64,000 bases of DNA from Isoetes taiwanensis (taxonomy: Eukaryota > Streptophyta > Lycopodiopsida > Isoetales > Isoetaceae). Of this stretch, positions 20,563 through 32,581 are shown one piece after another. Location of the stretch: the NCBI GenBank assembly GCA_021234155.1, contig JAJEKV010000259.1:124001-188000 (forward strand), given 5' to 3'. How positions within the stretch are numbered: the first letter of the stretch is position 1; each line of letters starts with the position of its first letter. The notes under the pieces are model-generated. The model saw nothing but the letters and a program-made list of their open reading frames with translations, made no database searches and was not told the DNA's origin. The position numbers were made by a program, and so were the translations under genes.

Positions 20563-22051
20563 TGTGACGTTCCAGCACAGTATACGGTCCCAGGACGTAT
20601 ACTGTACTGCACCGTCACGCGTACACGCCGTCCCAATCGACGTGTACGCCGACGTGTACCCAAGCAAGGGCGCCCTAGGGGGCAACTTGCAATGGTGCGC
20701 ACACTTAGCAATGTGCGCACTTTTAGACCTTTAACCCATTAAAGGTAGACCAAGGGTCATGGAAACCCTAAACCTAACTGATAGCCTACATAAGGCACCA
20801 AACCCTAACTTTCCCTTTTCGCCCACAGACCTTCCGAGCTCCGATTCGCGCGCCTGAGGAGTCAATTCTAACTCCCACGATTTGTCCTGCGCCCCAGCTT
20901 GTCAGATCGTCCTCCCGACCGCATTTCGAAGCAGAACAGAGACATGGACACCTTTGGATCGAGAGGAGTGAACCAGGGATCAGGTATTTGGTCGATCAAA
21001 TAGCATAAACCTTACTCCAGCCTTCGAATCAGTAGGTTTAGCCTATTAGATCACCCCTAGCAGCCAAGTAGATCCCGAGATTGACCTAACTAAAGAACCT
21101 AACTCTATGAGATAGATTAGTTCTTTATTATTTATTATGTTGATATGATGGACGGATGGATTCTGTGAACTCATTGTATGGGGAAGGGGGGTAGAGACTT
21201 AAAGCTTAGTAGATGATGCTCCTAGTTAGTCCCTCTTAGTGCATTACTAGATTTCGGCCTGTGTACAAGAACCCCACACAGTTTGTGGGTGAAGGGGCCG
21301 GACCGGCTTAGAATGAGGTTCGTGTTGACCCTTGACCCGATCCCTCCGGGTGTGTAAGGCCTACGGGGGATCAGAGTGACTAGGTCTAATGGCTTGCCAC
21401 TGAGTGTGGGTAAGGCATGGGCTCGACACCCGTGGGGTGGAGTTCACCTTCCAGTGGGTTTAGTCGAATAAGGGCAGTGGCCCTCTAGTCACCTTGGGTC
21501 AACATGTAGATCTACGGAGGGAGTGATCCCTACCGCCCCATCGGGACCGGGAGATGTAACCCAGGGAATAGCCCCTTTGGCTATGCACGGTGGCTACTGA
21601 TCAGTCCCAACACTTTTCAACCTACTCTGCAAAGTGTGCACAGGAGGGGCAGATGGAGTGGACAACCCAATGCCATGTTCTTGTGCCAGCCCAATCCATT
21701 GTCATGATTCCGTCTGCAATGAACTCTGGAGGCCCAAGCTTGTCAGTCTATCCCTGTGTCTGAGCCTTGGGTAGGAACTTCCTTTGTATTGTGCTGATCT
21801 TTGTCTATGCAGATATGTGGTGAGCCATCCTTCGAGATGGTCATGATGTGCTTTGATGTATATGTACTTACATATGTTTACGCTTCCACAGCTAGGTAGG
21901 CCCTGAGGGAGACAGGGTAAATGACACCTTCATTCTTCCCACTGGATTGCAGTGATGTGTGGAGGGCTTTGTATCAGCGTGGAGATGGTATAGGGGATGA
22001 ACTCCTGTTTGTATACGATGAGTGCACCGTATACGAGTAGGGGACGTCACA
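20563..22051 (+). repeat. 3' LTR, full length (1489 bp)
   Basis: Starts TGTGACG and ends GACGTCACA. Carries the same four 5' hairpins as the other LTR plus CCCACA-CAGTT-TGTGGG near 21274 and GTATACG-ATGAGTGCAC-CGTATAC near its 3' end. The CGTATAC stem motif therefore occurs close to both LTR edges. Confidence 0.88.
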
Positions 22052-22056
22052 ATTTT

Positions 22057-22419
22057 CTACAATAGTGGATAGTGGGTAGCCGCACACTGGCAAACTACCC
22101 ACAAAAATAAAAATATAGGGAATATCCAATTATACAACTTGGATCCCAAAATATACAATGCTAATAGATGTTGGTTTATGTACCTGCCTAAAGCTTATTA
22201 TCAAGATTAAAAAACTCGCCCTTTTGGGTTTTCGAGAAAAAGCCCAAGTGATAAGCCCTTGAAGAAGGGCTTGGACAAACGTAAGGTTGAGTAATTGCTC
22301 TAAAAAAACCCACGAATGAAGAAGTCGAAGCCCCTTGCCATCCCGTACCTGCACCAACGCTAGAACATAACATGAAAAAACAAATCTCCTAAATTGGAGG
22401 GGTTGATCAAGCGTGCCAC
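22057..22419. other. Spacer between LTR elements
   Basis: No gene. Two perfect hairpins: GTGGGTAG/CTACCCAC near 22073-22103 and AAGCCCTT-GAAG-AAGGGCTT near 22254-22273. The last 40 bp (ending AGCGTGCCAC) have a diverged copy at about 35187-35230 on the other side of the Copia insertion. Confidence 0.5.
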
Positions 22420-22563
22420 TGTTAGAGAGTACATGCTCTTATATACAATAATGAAGGGCTAATAGGCAAAGACCCTTTTAGCTCCATGAGCTATCAATAG
22501 ACAATGAACTATCAATGGACAAAAGCTAAGATTGTATGGATGTATTATAAATACATTCCAACA
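22420..22563 (-). repeat. 3' LTR of Copia 1, internally deleted
   Basis: Matches 34939-35178 but jumps from TGTTAG to AGAGTACATGC, lacking about 97 bp present in the other LTR. The outer ends are intact. Confidence 0.85.
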
Positions 22564-22746
22564 TCCCCCCTACAATCTTTGTCTCTTTGTAAAACAAAAT
22601 AAATAGCATGTACCTTCGAGGGTGAGATCAAATGCACAAATGCTGCAAGATGTGTCCCCCTGCAGTTGATCTCTAGCTCGAGTAAAAAAAACCTTTTGTG
22701 GGAAACAAAAGGAAAAAAATCGAGCTCCTTCCAAGTATGAGTATAC

Positions 22747-24161
22747 TCATAGGGGAGCTAGTGTAACTCCCAAAGCAATTCTATGTTCAGATAATGGCTT
22801 CTCAGGAAGTGCTTTTGTAAACATATCAGCACGCATTAAATATGAAGGACAATATTTAATCTTAACAGTGCCCTTTTTAACTTCTGCGTGAACATAATGA
22901 TTATGTATCTCTATGTGCTTAGATTTGGAATTCAACACTTAATCTTTCGAAAGCGAATTAGCATCCTGATTATCACAAAACAAAATTGTTCTTTCAGATG
23001 GTGGAAATCCAAAATCTGCAAGGAGTCATCGCAACCAAACTAACTCCCGACAAGCAAAGGAAGCAGCCACATATTCAGCTTCTTGCAATACAATTTTGTT
23101 TCTTACATGCCCATGATACTAAAGATGACCCAATGCTAAAGCAATTCCCACTTTTAGATCGCACTAGATGATCAGAACTTGCCCAATTTGCATCTGTATA
23201 ATCCGTTAAGGACATAATTCCTTGTTCACTGTCTTGCTTACAATATACAAGTCCATAGTTGGCTGTGCCTTTCAAATATCTCAAAACACGTTTCGCAACA
23301 ATCCAATGTTCTTTACTAGGAGAAGACATAAATTGATCCAAAAGATCAGCTGCAAATGGAATATTTGGGCGAGAAGCATGTGCAAAGTATTGAAGAGCTC
23401 CAACCAAACTGGTGTAAGGAATATCTTTCATAGCATCATGCTCTTGATCTGTTTGGGGACAATGCAACTTAGACAAATGCAAAGTTTTTGGACTAACAAC
23501 CATAGGCGATGCTATAACTTTGCACTGGGACAAACCAAACTTGTCCACTGCCTCTAGTATAGCATTTGTGTGGCTCAAATGCATCCATCCTTTTGAACGA
23601 TCATGTTGAATGTTGAAGCCAAGACAAGAACGGATATTTCCAAGATCAGTCATCCCAAATGTTGATACTAACTGCTTCTTGACAGATTAGAAGATCCATA
23701 TCATTACAAACGAGAATATTATCATCAACATAGAGTGCAATGAAAATGAATGACTTGCCATGATGCCTATTATAAAGATTAGGATCTGCATAAGATGATC
23801 GAAAACCAATGGAACAAAGAAAAGCATCCATTTTCTCATACCATTTCCTTGAAGCTTGTTTTAACCCATAAAGGGAACGATTCAACTTACAAACCATTTG
23901 CTCCTTTCCTAGAAGTGCAAAACCTTGGGCTGGTCCATGTAAATCTCTTCTGTGATATCTCCATTAAGAAAAACAGTCTTTACATCAATCTGATGAACTT
24001 CCATGTCAAATTGCACTGCAAATGCTAACAATGCACGAACAGTGGTCAAACGCACAAATGGAGAAAAGATTTCTTCATAATCAACACCTTCAATTTGTGA
24101 GTACCCTTTGGCTACCAATCGAGCTTTAAACTTATCAAAAGTTCCATCAACCAACATTTTA
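22747..24161 (-). pseudogene. Copia 1 RT and RNase H region
   Basis: Minus-strand blocks in order: VDGTFDKFKARLVAKGYSQ, FSPFVRLTTVRALLAFAV and QIDVKTVFLNGDITEEIYM (24157-23909); LNRSLYGLKQASRKWYEKM and ALYVDDNILV (23897-23646, catalytic YVDD intact); MTDLGNIRSCLGFNI and, in RNase H, YTDANWASSD (23653-23075); HIEIHNHYVHAEVKKG and DMFTKALPEKP (22938-22747). Frame changes between blocks break the polyprotein. The N-terminal part lies at 28656-30047, beyond the inserted LINE. Confidence 0.9.
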
Positions 24162-27100
24162 CCCCCCCCCTTTTTTTTGAAAGATCAAGTTAACTAATAT
24201 TAATCCAGAATAAATACAAGACGAGCGATACTAGGGTACTCCTGCCCACACTAGAGCGAGAACCCACATGGCATGTATACCTACCTACGACTCATGACAC
24301 AAACCTGCCAATACTGTCTACAATGAGAAGGGTCCTTTCCCAGACCGCTGCCTCGACTCGAACTGCTCTTTCCGAGGGGACGCCAGGTAAGAAAGATATA
24401 GTTTGTACCTCAACTGTGGGATCAAAACCACAGGCTGCACCTCCGCATTCCTGAACACCTTCATACGACGTCGCTTCCAAATGAGCCACAGCAACCAGGC
24501 TTTACACAAATGGAAGGCCAGACTCTGAAGCTGGGACCACCTGCTAGGGTACACCACCAAAAGAACCTCTTGACTACGGAGCGAGGTGTGGAAGAGGCGT
24601 TGGACCCACTGCCATGCCGGCTGGATGTCTGGGCAAAGAAACATATAGTGCTCCAGGGTCTCCACACCGGCACCACACATTGGACACAGGGCGCTGATCA
24701 GCGGATTGATCCTGTGAACCCACTTGTTCACCCTCAGTGATCGGTGCACTATCTGCCACAGCAATACCCGAATCTTGGGGGGCGAGATTAGGTTCCATAC
24801 CCATCTCCAGATGTTGCTCCAGTTATCTCCCGGCACCTGGAGACTCCAGCCGTCCGCAGGAGGCAGCTCATCCTGAATTGCCAAAAGCTCATAACAGGAC
24901 TTTACGAAATTTGAGGGATCCACTTTCGGGTGACACCTCCATATACGCCCTGACGCCTGCGGGGAATTCAGTGGGAGAGCATTAGCCACTCGCACCCAGA
25001 TAGCACAATCCCGTTCCTGGAGTCGAGACCTGTGGCAAAAAAGCTGCCAGGGTGCCAGCTGCCCGTCGACATACCACTCCCCCACCGTCAAGACCCCACG
25101 CTACGCCCACCTGCGCTGAACTCGGGGATCGACGGATGCTATCAGTACCACAGGTGATGTACCTGGTCCGAGCGGGATCCACCATGGTGATGCCTCCAAC
25201 TGAATACACCTGGCGGCTCAATCGCAAACAGCGGGCGGACCTGCTCCCAGGCTCGCAGAAGGAGAGGCATGAGCGTATGGCCTGATATCCGCGAATAACG
25301 CCCACGGGAGCCGCGCAGGCACGGATGGCTTGCGGAAAACTATCAAGTGAGACAACGACTGATGAAGCAAGACCATGGCCAGGGAGTCAAGCGCATTCTC
25401 AAGAATCGCAAAGACGAACTTGGACAAGAGGACCTTGCCATGCAGTGAGAGGTCCAAGAAGCCGAGTCCACCCGCTCGCACAGGCCACCTTGACGACCGC
25501 CCCTTCCTCATTGCCTCCCCATACAATGTTACGGACCATGGAGGAGATTTCCCTAACCTTACTTTCTGGCGCCAGGATGATAGATGCCATATAAATGTGA
25601 GTTGAGCATAGGACAGACTTCGTCACTGTGACCCTGCCAGCCATGGAAAGTTTCCCCCCCTTCCACCAATTAAGGTGTCGGCGCAATCCCACCAGAATAT
25701 CCTCCCACACACCTGTCGCCGAGATGTCGATGCCGAATGGGATACCCAAAAGCCTAGAACATATGCCCTGTGGCTGTGTTCGCCAAGGAAATTGGGACAC
25801 GACCACGGGCATGGGATCTGTTGCCGGCCATAAAGCCGAGCACTTCGTCCAATTCATGAGGCAGCCAGAAGCAAGAGAGAATGTGTCCAACAGCTCCTTC
25901 GTGTTTAACAGATTCCGTTCGTCAGCCTGTAGGAAGAGGAACGAGTCATCAGCGTACTGACTTCCAATCTGTTGCGACCCGTCTGCCATCCTCCACAACA
26001 CCCGCCTCTACTGCAGAAGTCAACAACTGCGAGAGGGCCTCTGCCACGATGGTAAATAGGAAGGGCGCCAAAGGGCACCCCTGGCGAACTCCGCGCTCTA
26101 CACTAAAGATCGGCGATGACTCGCCGTGACACAAGAGGGTGGCTCTGGCGGACGTTAAGAGCTTCATAGCCATTGCCGTAAAGCTCTCACCACATCCAAA
26201 GGCTAACATCATCCTTCTCAAAAAATCCCAACGAACACTATCATAGGCCTTTGCGAAGTCCAGTTTCAAGTACACAATCTGCTGACCTATTCTGCGCGCC
26301 CAGTGAATGCCCTCGAATGCCGCCGCTACATTGTTAAGAATCTGCCTGCCCGGAATGAAGCCAGACTGCATGGGACTAATAGCCTCCTTCAGGACCACTT
26401 GCAGTCTAAGCGAAAGTGCCTTCGCGATAATTTTGTATATTGCCGACAGAAGCGTGATGGGGCGCCAATCAGAAATGACGGTGGGCTCCTTCACCTTCGG
26501 TATTAATGAGATGCAGCCAGTATTGAGCCTATAGTCCAGCGCCTCTGCCTGAAGCAGATCTTGATAGGTCTGCAACACTGAATCCCCCATCCAATCCCAA
26601 TATTCTTGGAAGAATTCGACCGGGATGCCGTTCAGACCAGGGCACTTATGAGGGGCCAAGGCACGGCAAGCCTCCTCAAGCTCCTGCTTTGTAAGCGGGC
26701 GCTGCAATGCATGCCTTCTATTCGCCGACATCTTACATGACACCTTGCTGAGCACGATCTCCTCCATCACGTCCGTGTAGGGGTATCTCTTTTCCTGAAA
26801 AAATTGAGAGAAATGCCGAAAAGTAGCATGTTTGATGTCCACAGGCGAATGCAGAATACGACCATCAGCCAATGCCAGTGACGACGTTGAGGCCGCATAC
26901 TTCTTCTGTCGCACAACCCTGAAGAACATTCGAGAATTAGTGTCCCCTTCCCGCAGCCAGGTGATCCCTGCTTTCACTCTTGCCTGAGCAGCCCTCTTGG
27001 ATTCGTCTGCTGCAATGTGGCGCAATATCTCATTCTCCCGCACCCCATCAGACAGCTGAGACCTAAGGACTTCCAATTCACGATACAATGCCTCTAACAC

Positions 27101-28655
27101 CTCCCTCTTTTGTCGTACTCTCCGACTTCCCCACGACTTGGCGAATGCCTTGACCTCAGCCAGGGCCTTCACCATTCCTGCCATCCCAAAGTTATCCCGA
27201 AAGGTACGAAACCAAATCTGCTGGTATCCCCAAGAGAAATCAGCATCCTTTAGGTAGGCAGTATTTAACTTGAACACTGTGCGCCCCGGCCTGACTGCAC
27301 CCGATCCCTGGGAGATTAACTGAGGAAAATGGTCAGAGACTGCGGTTGACAGAATGTTTTTCCGCTTGAGCTGAGGTGCCCAGTCCGATGCTAGGGTATT
27401 AGCATAGCATCTGTCGTGTCGGGCATACGCCCGATCGGCCCCCATCCACTGATTACACCAAGTAAATGTAGAGTCGCCTGCCGCCTCCGTCAAGTGCAAG
27501 GAGTCCAACAACATCACCCACTGTTGCCGCTCAAAACCCTGCACCACTTCTGCTGCTCTGCCACACCTGTCATGAATGGACTCGACCATGTTGAAATCGC
27601 CCAACACCAGCCAAGCCACACCAGCCCCCAAGGATGCGACCTTGTGCCTTAACGACGCCCACAATGCTCCTCTCTGCCGTGCACTATTGTGAGCATAAAC
27701 ATTCACAATCCCCCACTCGTGCGGTCCCTCTCGCCACTTGACGATGACCCACCTGCCCCAACGGTCAGCCAAGGTAAAAGTCACCTGCACATGCATCTTT
27801 CATGCAACAGCAGTCCCACCTTTAGAGGCCCCGGAGCTGGCTACTGCCGCAGCGTATTGCGGCCCAAACATATCCAACAGTGCCCGAGCGTCCCCCCTAT
27901 GACACTTATGTTTCTGAAGGCACAAGATATCTGGGTCCAGCTTGCGAACGGCCAACTCCACTCTCGTTCTCTTAGCGCGTGACGAGCGCACCCCCCGAAC
28001 GTTCCAGCTCAAAATCTTCTTGTCCATATCCACTACTGAGAAGAGGGATTCTTACTATGCTTCTTCTTCCGCCCCCGTCTTGCTTCTTCTTCCGCCCCCG
28101 TCTTGCCGGTGAAGCAGGCCCCTGATCTGAGTCATATGGAACCAGAGCGAGCGGGTTATCTGTGAGTGCGACCTCAACATCCAAATCCACCTCGTCCACC
28201 CAAGAGCGTACCCGAGCCACCTTATCAAGTTCCATCCCCTCCGAGGAGGCGTGGGTGGACACTGCATCAGAGTCCGATGGCTGCATCCGCCGCTCATGCG
28301 ACTGTCTAGAGCCCACCTGTAGGGACTGCCGCTGCTCCGCCCGTTCCTGAAGCCGTTGGATGTGAAGCAACTTCTGGGCCACCATCTGTAGAGATACCGT
28401 TGAGTCCATGCCACCCTGCCCCACTGGAACAGCCGTTGGCCCATTATTCGCAGCAGACCGGAGCGGCCTACCCGGCATGGACCCAACGGCTGCCTGGGTC
28501 CTGGCTGAAGGCGTCTCCTCCACCGGCAGAGTTTGGGACGGAGCCTGGACCCCGTTCTGTGGAACCTCCTGCCTTGCCTCCCGTGGAGCCCCTGGCACTG
28601 ACGGGGGCCTGCACTCTGGAAGCGAACCTGCGAAGACCTGGAGGGCGGGAAATAT
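24162..28655 (-). mobile_element. L1-type LINE (A1) inserted in Copia 1
   Basis: Read on the minus strand it holds a 5'-truncated ORF1 (about 28650-28035), an endonuclease starting ILSWNVRGVRSSRAKRTRV at about 28033 and continuing in a second frame to LGDFNMVE and SDHFP, an RT with SLIPKVKEPTVISDWRPITL, FAKAYDSVRWDFL, GVRQGCPLAPFLFTIVAEAL and YADDSFLFL, and a zf-RVT tail (NLISPPKIRVLLWQIVHRS, CPMCGAGVETLEHYMFLC). Frameshifts separate endonuclease, RT and tail. The 3' end is A8 followed by G9. It interrupts the Copia frame within AAGATAAAAATGTT, with TAAAA at both edges as a likely short duplication. GC content is visibly higher than in the host Copia. Confidence 0.9.
25949..27796 (-). CDS. 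LINE A1 endonuclease/RT ORF (615 codons)
   Basis: Longest open part of LINE A1. It begins within the endonuclease (WGIVNVYAHNSARQRGALW, LVLGDFNMVES, FTWCNQWMGADRAYARHDR, SDHFPQL) and runs through the RT fingers and palm (CPGLNGIPVEFFQEYWDW, SDWRPITLLSAIYKIIAKAL, QSGFIPGRQILNN, LDFAKAYDSVRWDFL, GVRQGCPLAPFLFTIV). The YADD box lies after a frameshift, in the segment 25399-26001. It would nick target DNA and copy the element RNA in place; as it stands it is split and presumably inactive. Confidence 0.85.
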   Translation of the reverse strand: MHVQVTFTLADRWGRWVIVKWREGPHEWGIVNVYAHNSARQRGALWASLRHKVASLGAGVAWLVLGDFNMVESIHDRCGRAAEVVQGFERQQWVMLLDSLHLTEAAGDSTFTWCNQWMGADRAYARHDRCYANTLASDWAPQLKRKNILSTAVSDHFPQLISQGSGAVRPGRTVFKLNTAYLKDADFSWGYQQIWFRTFRDNFGMAGMVKALAEVKAFAKSWGSRRVRQKREVLEALYRELEVLRSQLSDGVRENEILRHIAADESKRAAQARVKAGITWLREGDTNSRMFFRVVRQKKYAASTSSLALADGRILHSPVDIKHATFRHFSQFFQEKRYPYTDVMEEIVLSKVSCKMSANRRHALQRPLTKQELEEACRALAPHKCPGLNGIPVEFFQEYWDWMGDSVLQTYQDLLQAEALDYRLNTGCISLIPKVKEPTVISDWRPITLLSAIYKIIAKALSLRLQVVLKEAISPMQSGFIPGRQILNNVAAAFEGIHWARRIGQQIVYLKLDFAKAYDSVRWDFLRRMMLAFGCGESFTAMAMKLLTSARATLLCHGESSPIFSVERGVRQGCPLAPFLFTIVAEALSQLLTSAVEAGVVEDGRRVATDWKSVR

Positions 28656-30047
28656 TTTTATCTTAAAGACCCATTTACACTTGATTGCTCGTCTCCCAAA
28701 AGGTAATTCAGTTATAGTCCAAGTACCTTTAGAAAGCAAAGAATCATATTCATCCTCCATTGCAATTTTCCACATCTCATGATTTGGTGAAGAGATAGCT
28801 TGCTCATATGTAACAGGATCATGAGAAACATTATCTGGAATGACTTCATCAACAAAATTGTCAAGAGCATCAACGTCAGCAAAGACATCAACATTGGCAT
28901 GGGATGCTTCTACATTCTCACTTCCGTTAGCAACATGCAAAACTGGAGTATGAGCATCAGGAGTTATACCAGTAAAACCATCATCTGGAAAAACAGTTAG
29001 AATACTATCTGAATGATTTGCTGAGTTTGCATCCCCACCCATTGCAGATTCATCAAAGATAGCGCTATGACTAATCGACACCTTACATGTCTCAGGGTCA
29101 AAAAACCTGTAAGCCTTTGAATCTGCAGAATATCCAATAAAAATAACCTTTCGACCTCTAGGCTCAAGTTTCTTGCAATCTTTATGAGAAACAAGTACAT
29201 AAACAATACATCCAAATATTCGCAAATGAGAAACTGATGGTTTTATACCTGTCCAAGCCTCAACATGAGTAATAGATTTTAGTGCAGATGTAGTGAGATA
29301 ATTTTGAATGTAAACAGCAGTAAGAAGAGCTTCAGCCCAAAACTGCACTGACAAATTTGCATGAATCAACATAGATCTTATGGAATTTAAAACAGTCTTT
29401 CCTTCAGAAACACCATTTTGTTGTGGTGTCTCTGGTACAGTAAACTCATGTTGGATCCCATGTTCTGTGCAAAATGCCTGAAAAAATTTGGATTTATACT
29501 CACCACCATTGTCAGTGCATAAAATCTTAAGAGGAAGGCCAATGAGTTTCGACAAGTTTGTAAAAAACTTCGAAAATATCAAATACATCTGATTTCTTTT
29601 TCAAGAGATAGACAAAACTATACCGTGTGTAATCATCAATGAACAACAGAAAATAAGAAGAACCCCCAAAAGACAAAGGAAAAGGACCACAGACATCAGA
29701 ATGTACCAACTCAAGAATTTGGGTAGCACGAATAGCAAAGTGTGGAAAGTATTGGCAGTGTTGCTTACCCAGGGCACATGATTTACGAACTCCTAATTTG
29801 GCATGACTCTGTAAGTGCAAACCAGTAAACCATATATAGTGGCTAGACATTCCATTTCCAGAAGTCTTTAAAAATTTGAATGTGCAAAACGAGAGTGCCA
29901 CAGAGTAATGTCAGGGGTACTAGAAGTTGTAATAACATATACAAAATTATTATCTATGGAAAGTTCCCATAAATCATTACGCATGTGTGCTACAGTAAGA
30001 AGCTTTCCATTCTGTTTTATCTGCATTGTTCAAGAATGAATGTGACT
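28656..30047 (-). pseudogene. Copia 1 integrase and start of RT
   Basis: The minus-strand integrase core reads [37 protein letters not shown], then in another frame [37 protein letters not shown] and FWAEALLTAVYIQN, and the post-core ISHSAIFDES. RT begins with HEMWKIAMEDEYDSLLSKG and IKCKWVFKIKI, where the LINE insertion cuts it. The integrase zinc region upstream is decayed. Confidence 0.88.
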
Positions 30048-30051
30048 TTAA

Positions 30052-32577
30052 CACTAGAGTTGTCCCTTGATGGACCATAAATGGTTCATTTGTACAGTTC
30101 GCTTTAAAATTCATTTAATTCAATGGCATAAAATTCAGTTAAACCCTTTCTACACGTTAATACGTGGCAGTCATTTTGCACAGCAAAAATAGTTAAAAAT
30201 ATATACACCCCTAAAATTGAAAGTTATGCCTAGGTGAATCAAGGGGGGTCAAGTCCAGTTTGCTTCATGTTTACATAATGTAAAACTGTCTCAATAAAAG
30301 GATTTTTTTTCATTTTTTTCATTATAACGGTATTTTTCTGTACGAGATAAGGATGAATATACAAAAAACCTTGTTCCAATCTGAAGTCTAGAAAGGAAGA
30401 TATAGTCAGTCAAACATGACAGGGTCAAAACAGTTTTCTGTATTCTGTGGATCAATAATGGTTTGGCCAGAAGGGTGTTTCAATTAAAATTCTACAACTT
30501 TTGCATGAAAATAATTTTTTAATTCAAATTTGGTATATAAGTAGTTGACTAATTGCTTCATGCATAAAAAATATTTGTTGGCCTGTAATTTGAAGGTTCA
30601 GCTTTGACTTATAGTAATAATTTTAAGTGACTTTTAATTGATGTTTATTTTGTTATATTTGAAAGAAAAAGAGCAAAAGGCACGATCATGATAAATCAAT
30701 ATCGGTTTCTGTACCTAAAACCATTACTGGTCCACATGTTCATTTTAAATTAATAACTTCTTTACCTTAGTCGATCTGAAGCTGAATTTTAGGATATTAG
30801 TATCTCATGAGCTCCTCTATCAATAAAAAATATCTATTGCTAGGTTTGGGCTAAAACTTTTAGTATTAATTCCAAGTTATCATCAAATGTTTTCCATGTT
30901 TGATCTCTATATTTATGCCTTGAAAATGAACTTCAAACACCATATTTCAAAGCTTCTCAAAGTTAAGAAAGCAATGTAAGATGAACCAAAAGAAGATCAA
31001 GATAGACTACTATGTCAATGCCAATTATTGGTCCACATGACTTCTCATTTAAAAGTCAAGAACATTATCATCTTAATCAATTCTTTACAATATAGTCTAT
31101 ATCACATTATTATTGATAACATTAGTTGATTAGGGAGGATTGTCTATCTAAAAGGTGATATCGAAGTACAAAAGTTAAGTAGTTAAGGGCTACTTTGAAT
31201 GTATAAAAAAGTCCACTTACACCTTTTAAAGATTATTTTAGAAACGACGAGAAATCATAATATCATTGTAGAGGACAAAATGAATAGAGCCAGTGCAAAT
31301 AAATAGAGAAATTTTCTCAATCCAGTTGGTTTAATCCTAAACCTATAAATAGTCAATGCTTATTTATATTCAAATTTTGTATATAACATGTTATTCTAAC
31401 ATGAAATTTGAGATATATATCGCCAACAAAAGTTCAAATTTATAAAAATTATAGCCGATCATAAAAGTTGATCTACATGTACTATGGTCCTACTTAAACT
31501 ACAACACTTTGGAGCAGCCACACATTGACTAACTTTATAATAGTGGAAAGTAAGTAGGTTTCTTAATTTTCTTTTCTAATAAGACCACACCAAGGACCTC
31601 AATATCCCTTTTTATCATATATTGTGCCATTTAAAAATGGGAGAAATGTAGTGTAATAAGTTAATGTTTTAGATGAACTAGAAAAACAGGTACATGAAGT
31701 CTTTTGATCTATTTATTTATAGTCATGGCTAAACTTCGTGATATTGTCCTCCATCCATCAATAACCATCACTACCTACATCATTGTTGAGTTTTAGACTT
31801 ATAAGGGTATAATCAACGCACTTTGAAACTTTTCTTTGTGTTCATCCTGTTATATTCGATCTTGTTTAGATCTAGATAATGCATAGTTATACCCTAGTTA
31901 CACTATATTTATGTTGATAAAGTAAATTCCTATATATAGAGTTAATTAGAATGCATCATTTATTATCCTTATGAGACTTATAGATGGGGTTTATTGGAGC
32001 ACTTTAATTTATATTCTTATTTTGAATTCTGTACAATATTTTCTTTAGTTAATAACGATACTAATATAATATATAAACATCTAAAAAATTCCTTGGACTA
32101 TAGCTTGTCTAGTTAAGGACTCATTGTCACAAAAATTAAGTAAAAAAGTAATAACAAAAGAGAAAGAATTCTTGAACCTCATGCAGCATTTCTAAGCAAA
32201 CTAGGGTTTGACGACTTCAATTGATATCAAATGATAGCGGCCAAACATGGAAACATGCAAATCGATATGTTTTATCATAATATATCAATTAATTTCATAT
32301 TTAGCAAGGTTTAGACACTTTTATGCTAGAAAATTGAAGAATGCAGTTCTAGAGTGTTGTAAAAACTGCCAAATTCTCCAAAGTTTGAACAATCATACCA
32401 ATATGAAGGTGAATCCAGTGGTCATGAAATTCTCACAGATCGTTAAGAATCAAGTGAAGACTCAAATAGTGGTGGTATATTTTAAAATTAAAATTTCTCT
32501 TGTGAGAGATATGGGTTTAAGAGGCAGCGGGTATGGTGGACCATTGACCAGAAATGGTTCCCGGGACAACTCTAGTG
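30052..32577. mobile_element. TTAA-flanked TIR element (piggyBac-like, non-autonomous)
   Basis: Perfect 15-bp terminal inverted repeats CACTAGAGTTGTCCC (30052-30066 and, inverted, 32563-32577), each bordered by TTAA (30048-30051 and 32578-32581). Removing the element plus one TTAA restores the Copia reading NLISMARLVDLGLKVTFILEQC without loss, so the event was a clean insertion with TTAA duplication. TTAA duplication and a CACTAG/CCCTAG-like terminus are the known signature of piggyBac transposons. No transposase is visible: the 2.5 kb are AT-rich with no convincing ORF. A motif close to AACCATTAYTGGTCCAC recurs at both ends and internally (near 30066, 30450, 30716, 31020 and 32530) and may be a binding site. 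Confidence 0.8.
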
Positions 32578-32581
32578 TTAA

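Larger units (their letters stand above)
12346..22051 (+). mobile_element. Non-autonomous LTR retrotransposon, hairpin-rich, 9.7 kb
   Basis: Ends are TGTGACG and GACGTCACA, flanked by a perfect 5-bp duplication ATTTT (12341-12345 and 22052-22056). The 3' LTR is 20563-22051. The 5' LTR is cut at about 13083 by an internal deletion. The shared 735 bp differ by only a handful of changes, so the insertion is young. Despite that, no protease, RT, RNase H or integrase motif is visible in any frame of the internal region. The element therefore seems non-coding by nature (LARD/TR-GAG-like) rather than decayed. Internal content: an H3-like ORF, two 67-bp duplicated hairpins, a long degenerate purine-rich stretch (about 14.2-17.4 kb), an AT-rich hairpin series (about 17.5-20.5 kb) and a MITE. 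Strand follows the polypurine tract before the 3' LTR. Movement would depend on enzymes from another element. Confidence 0.88.
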
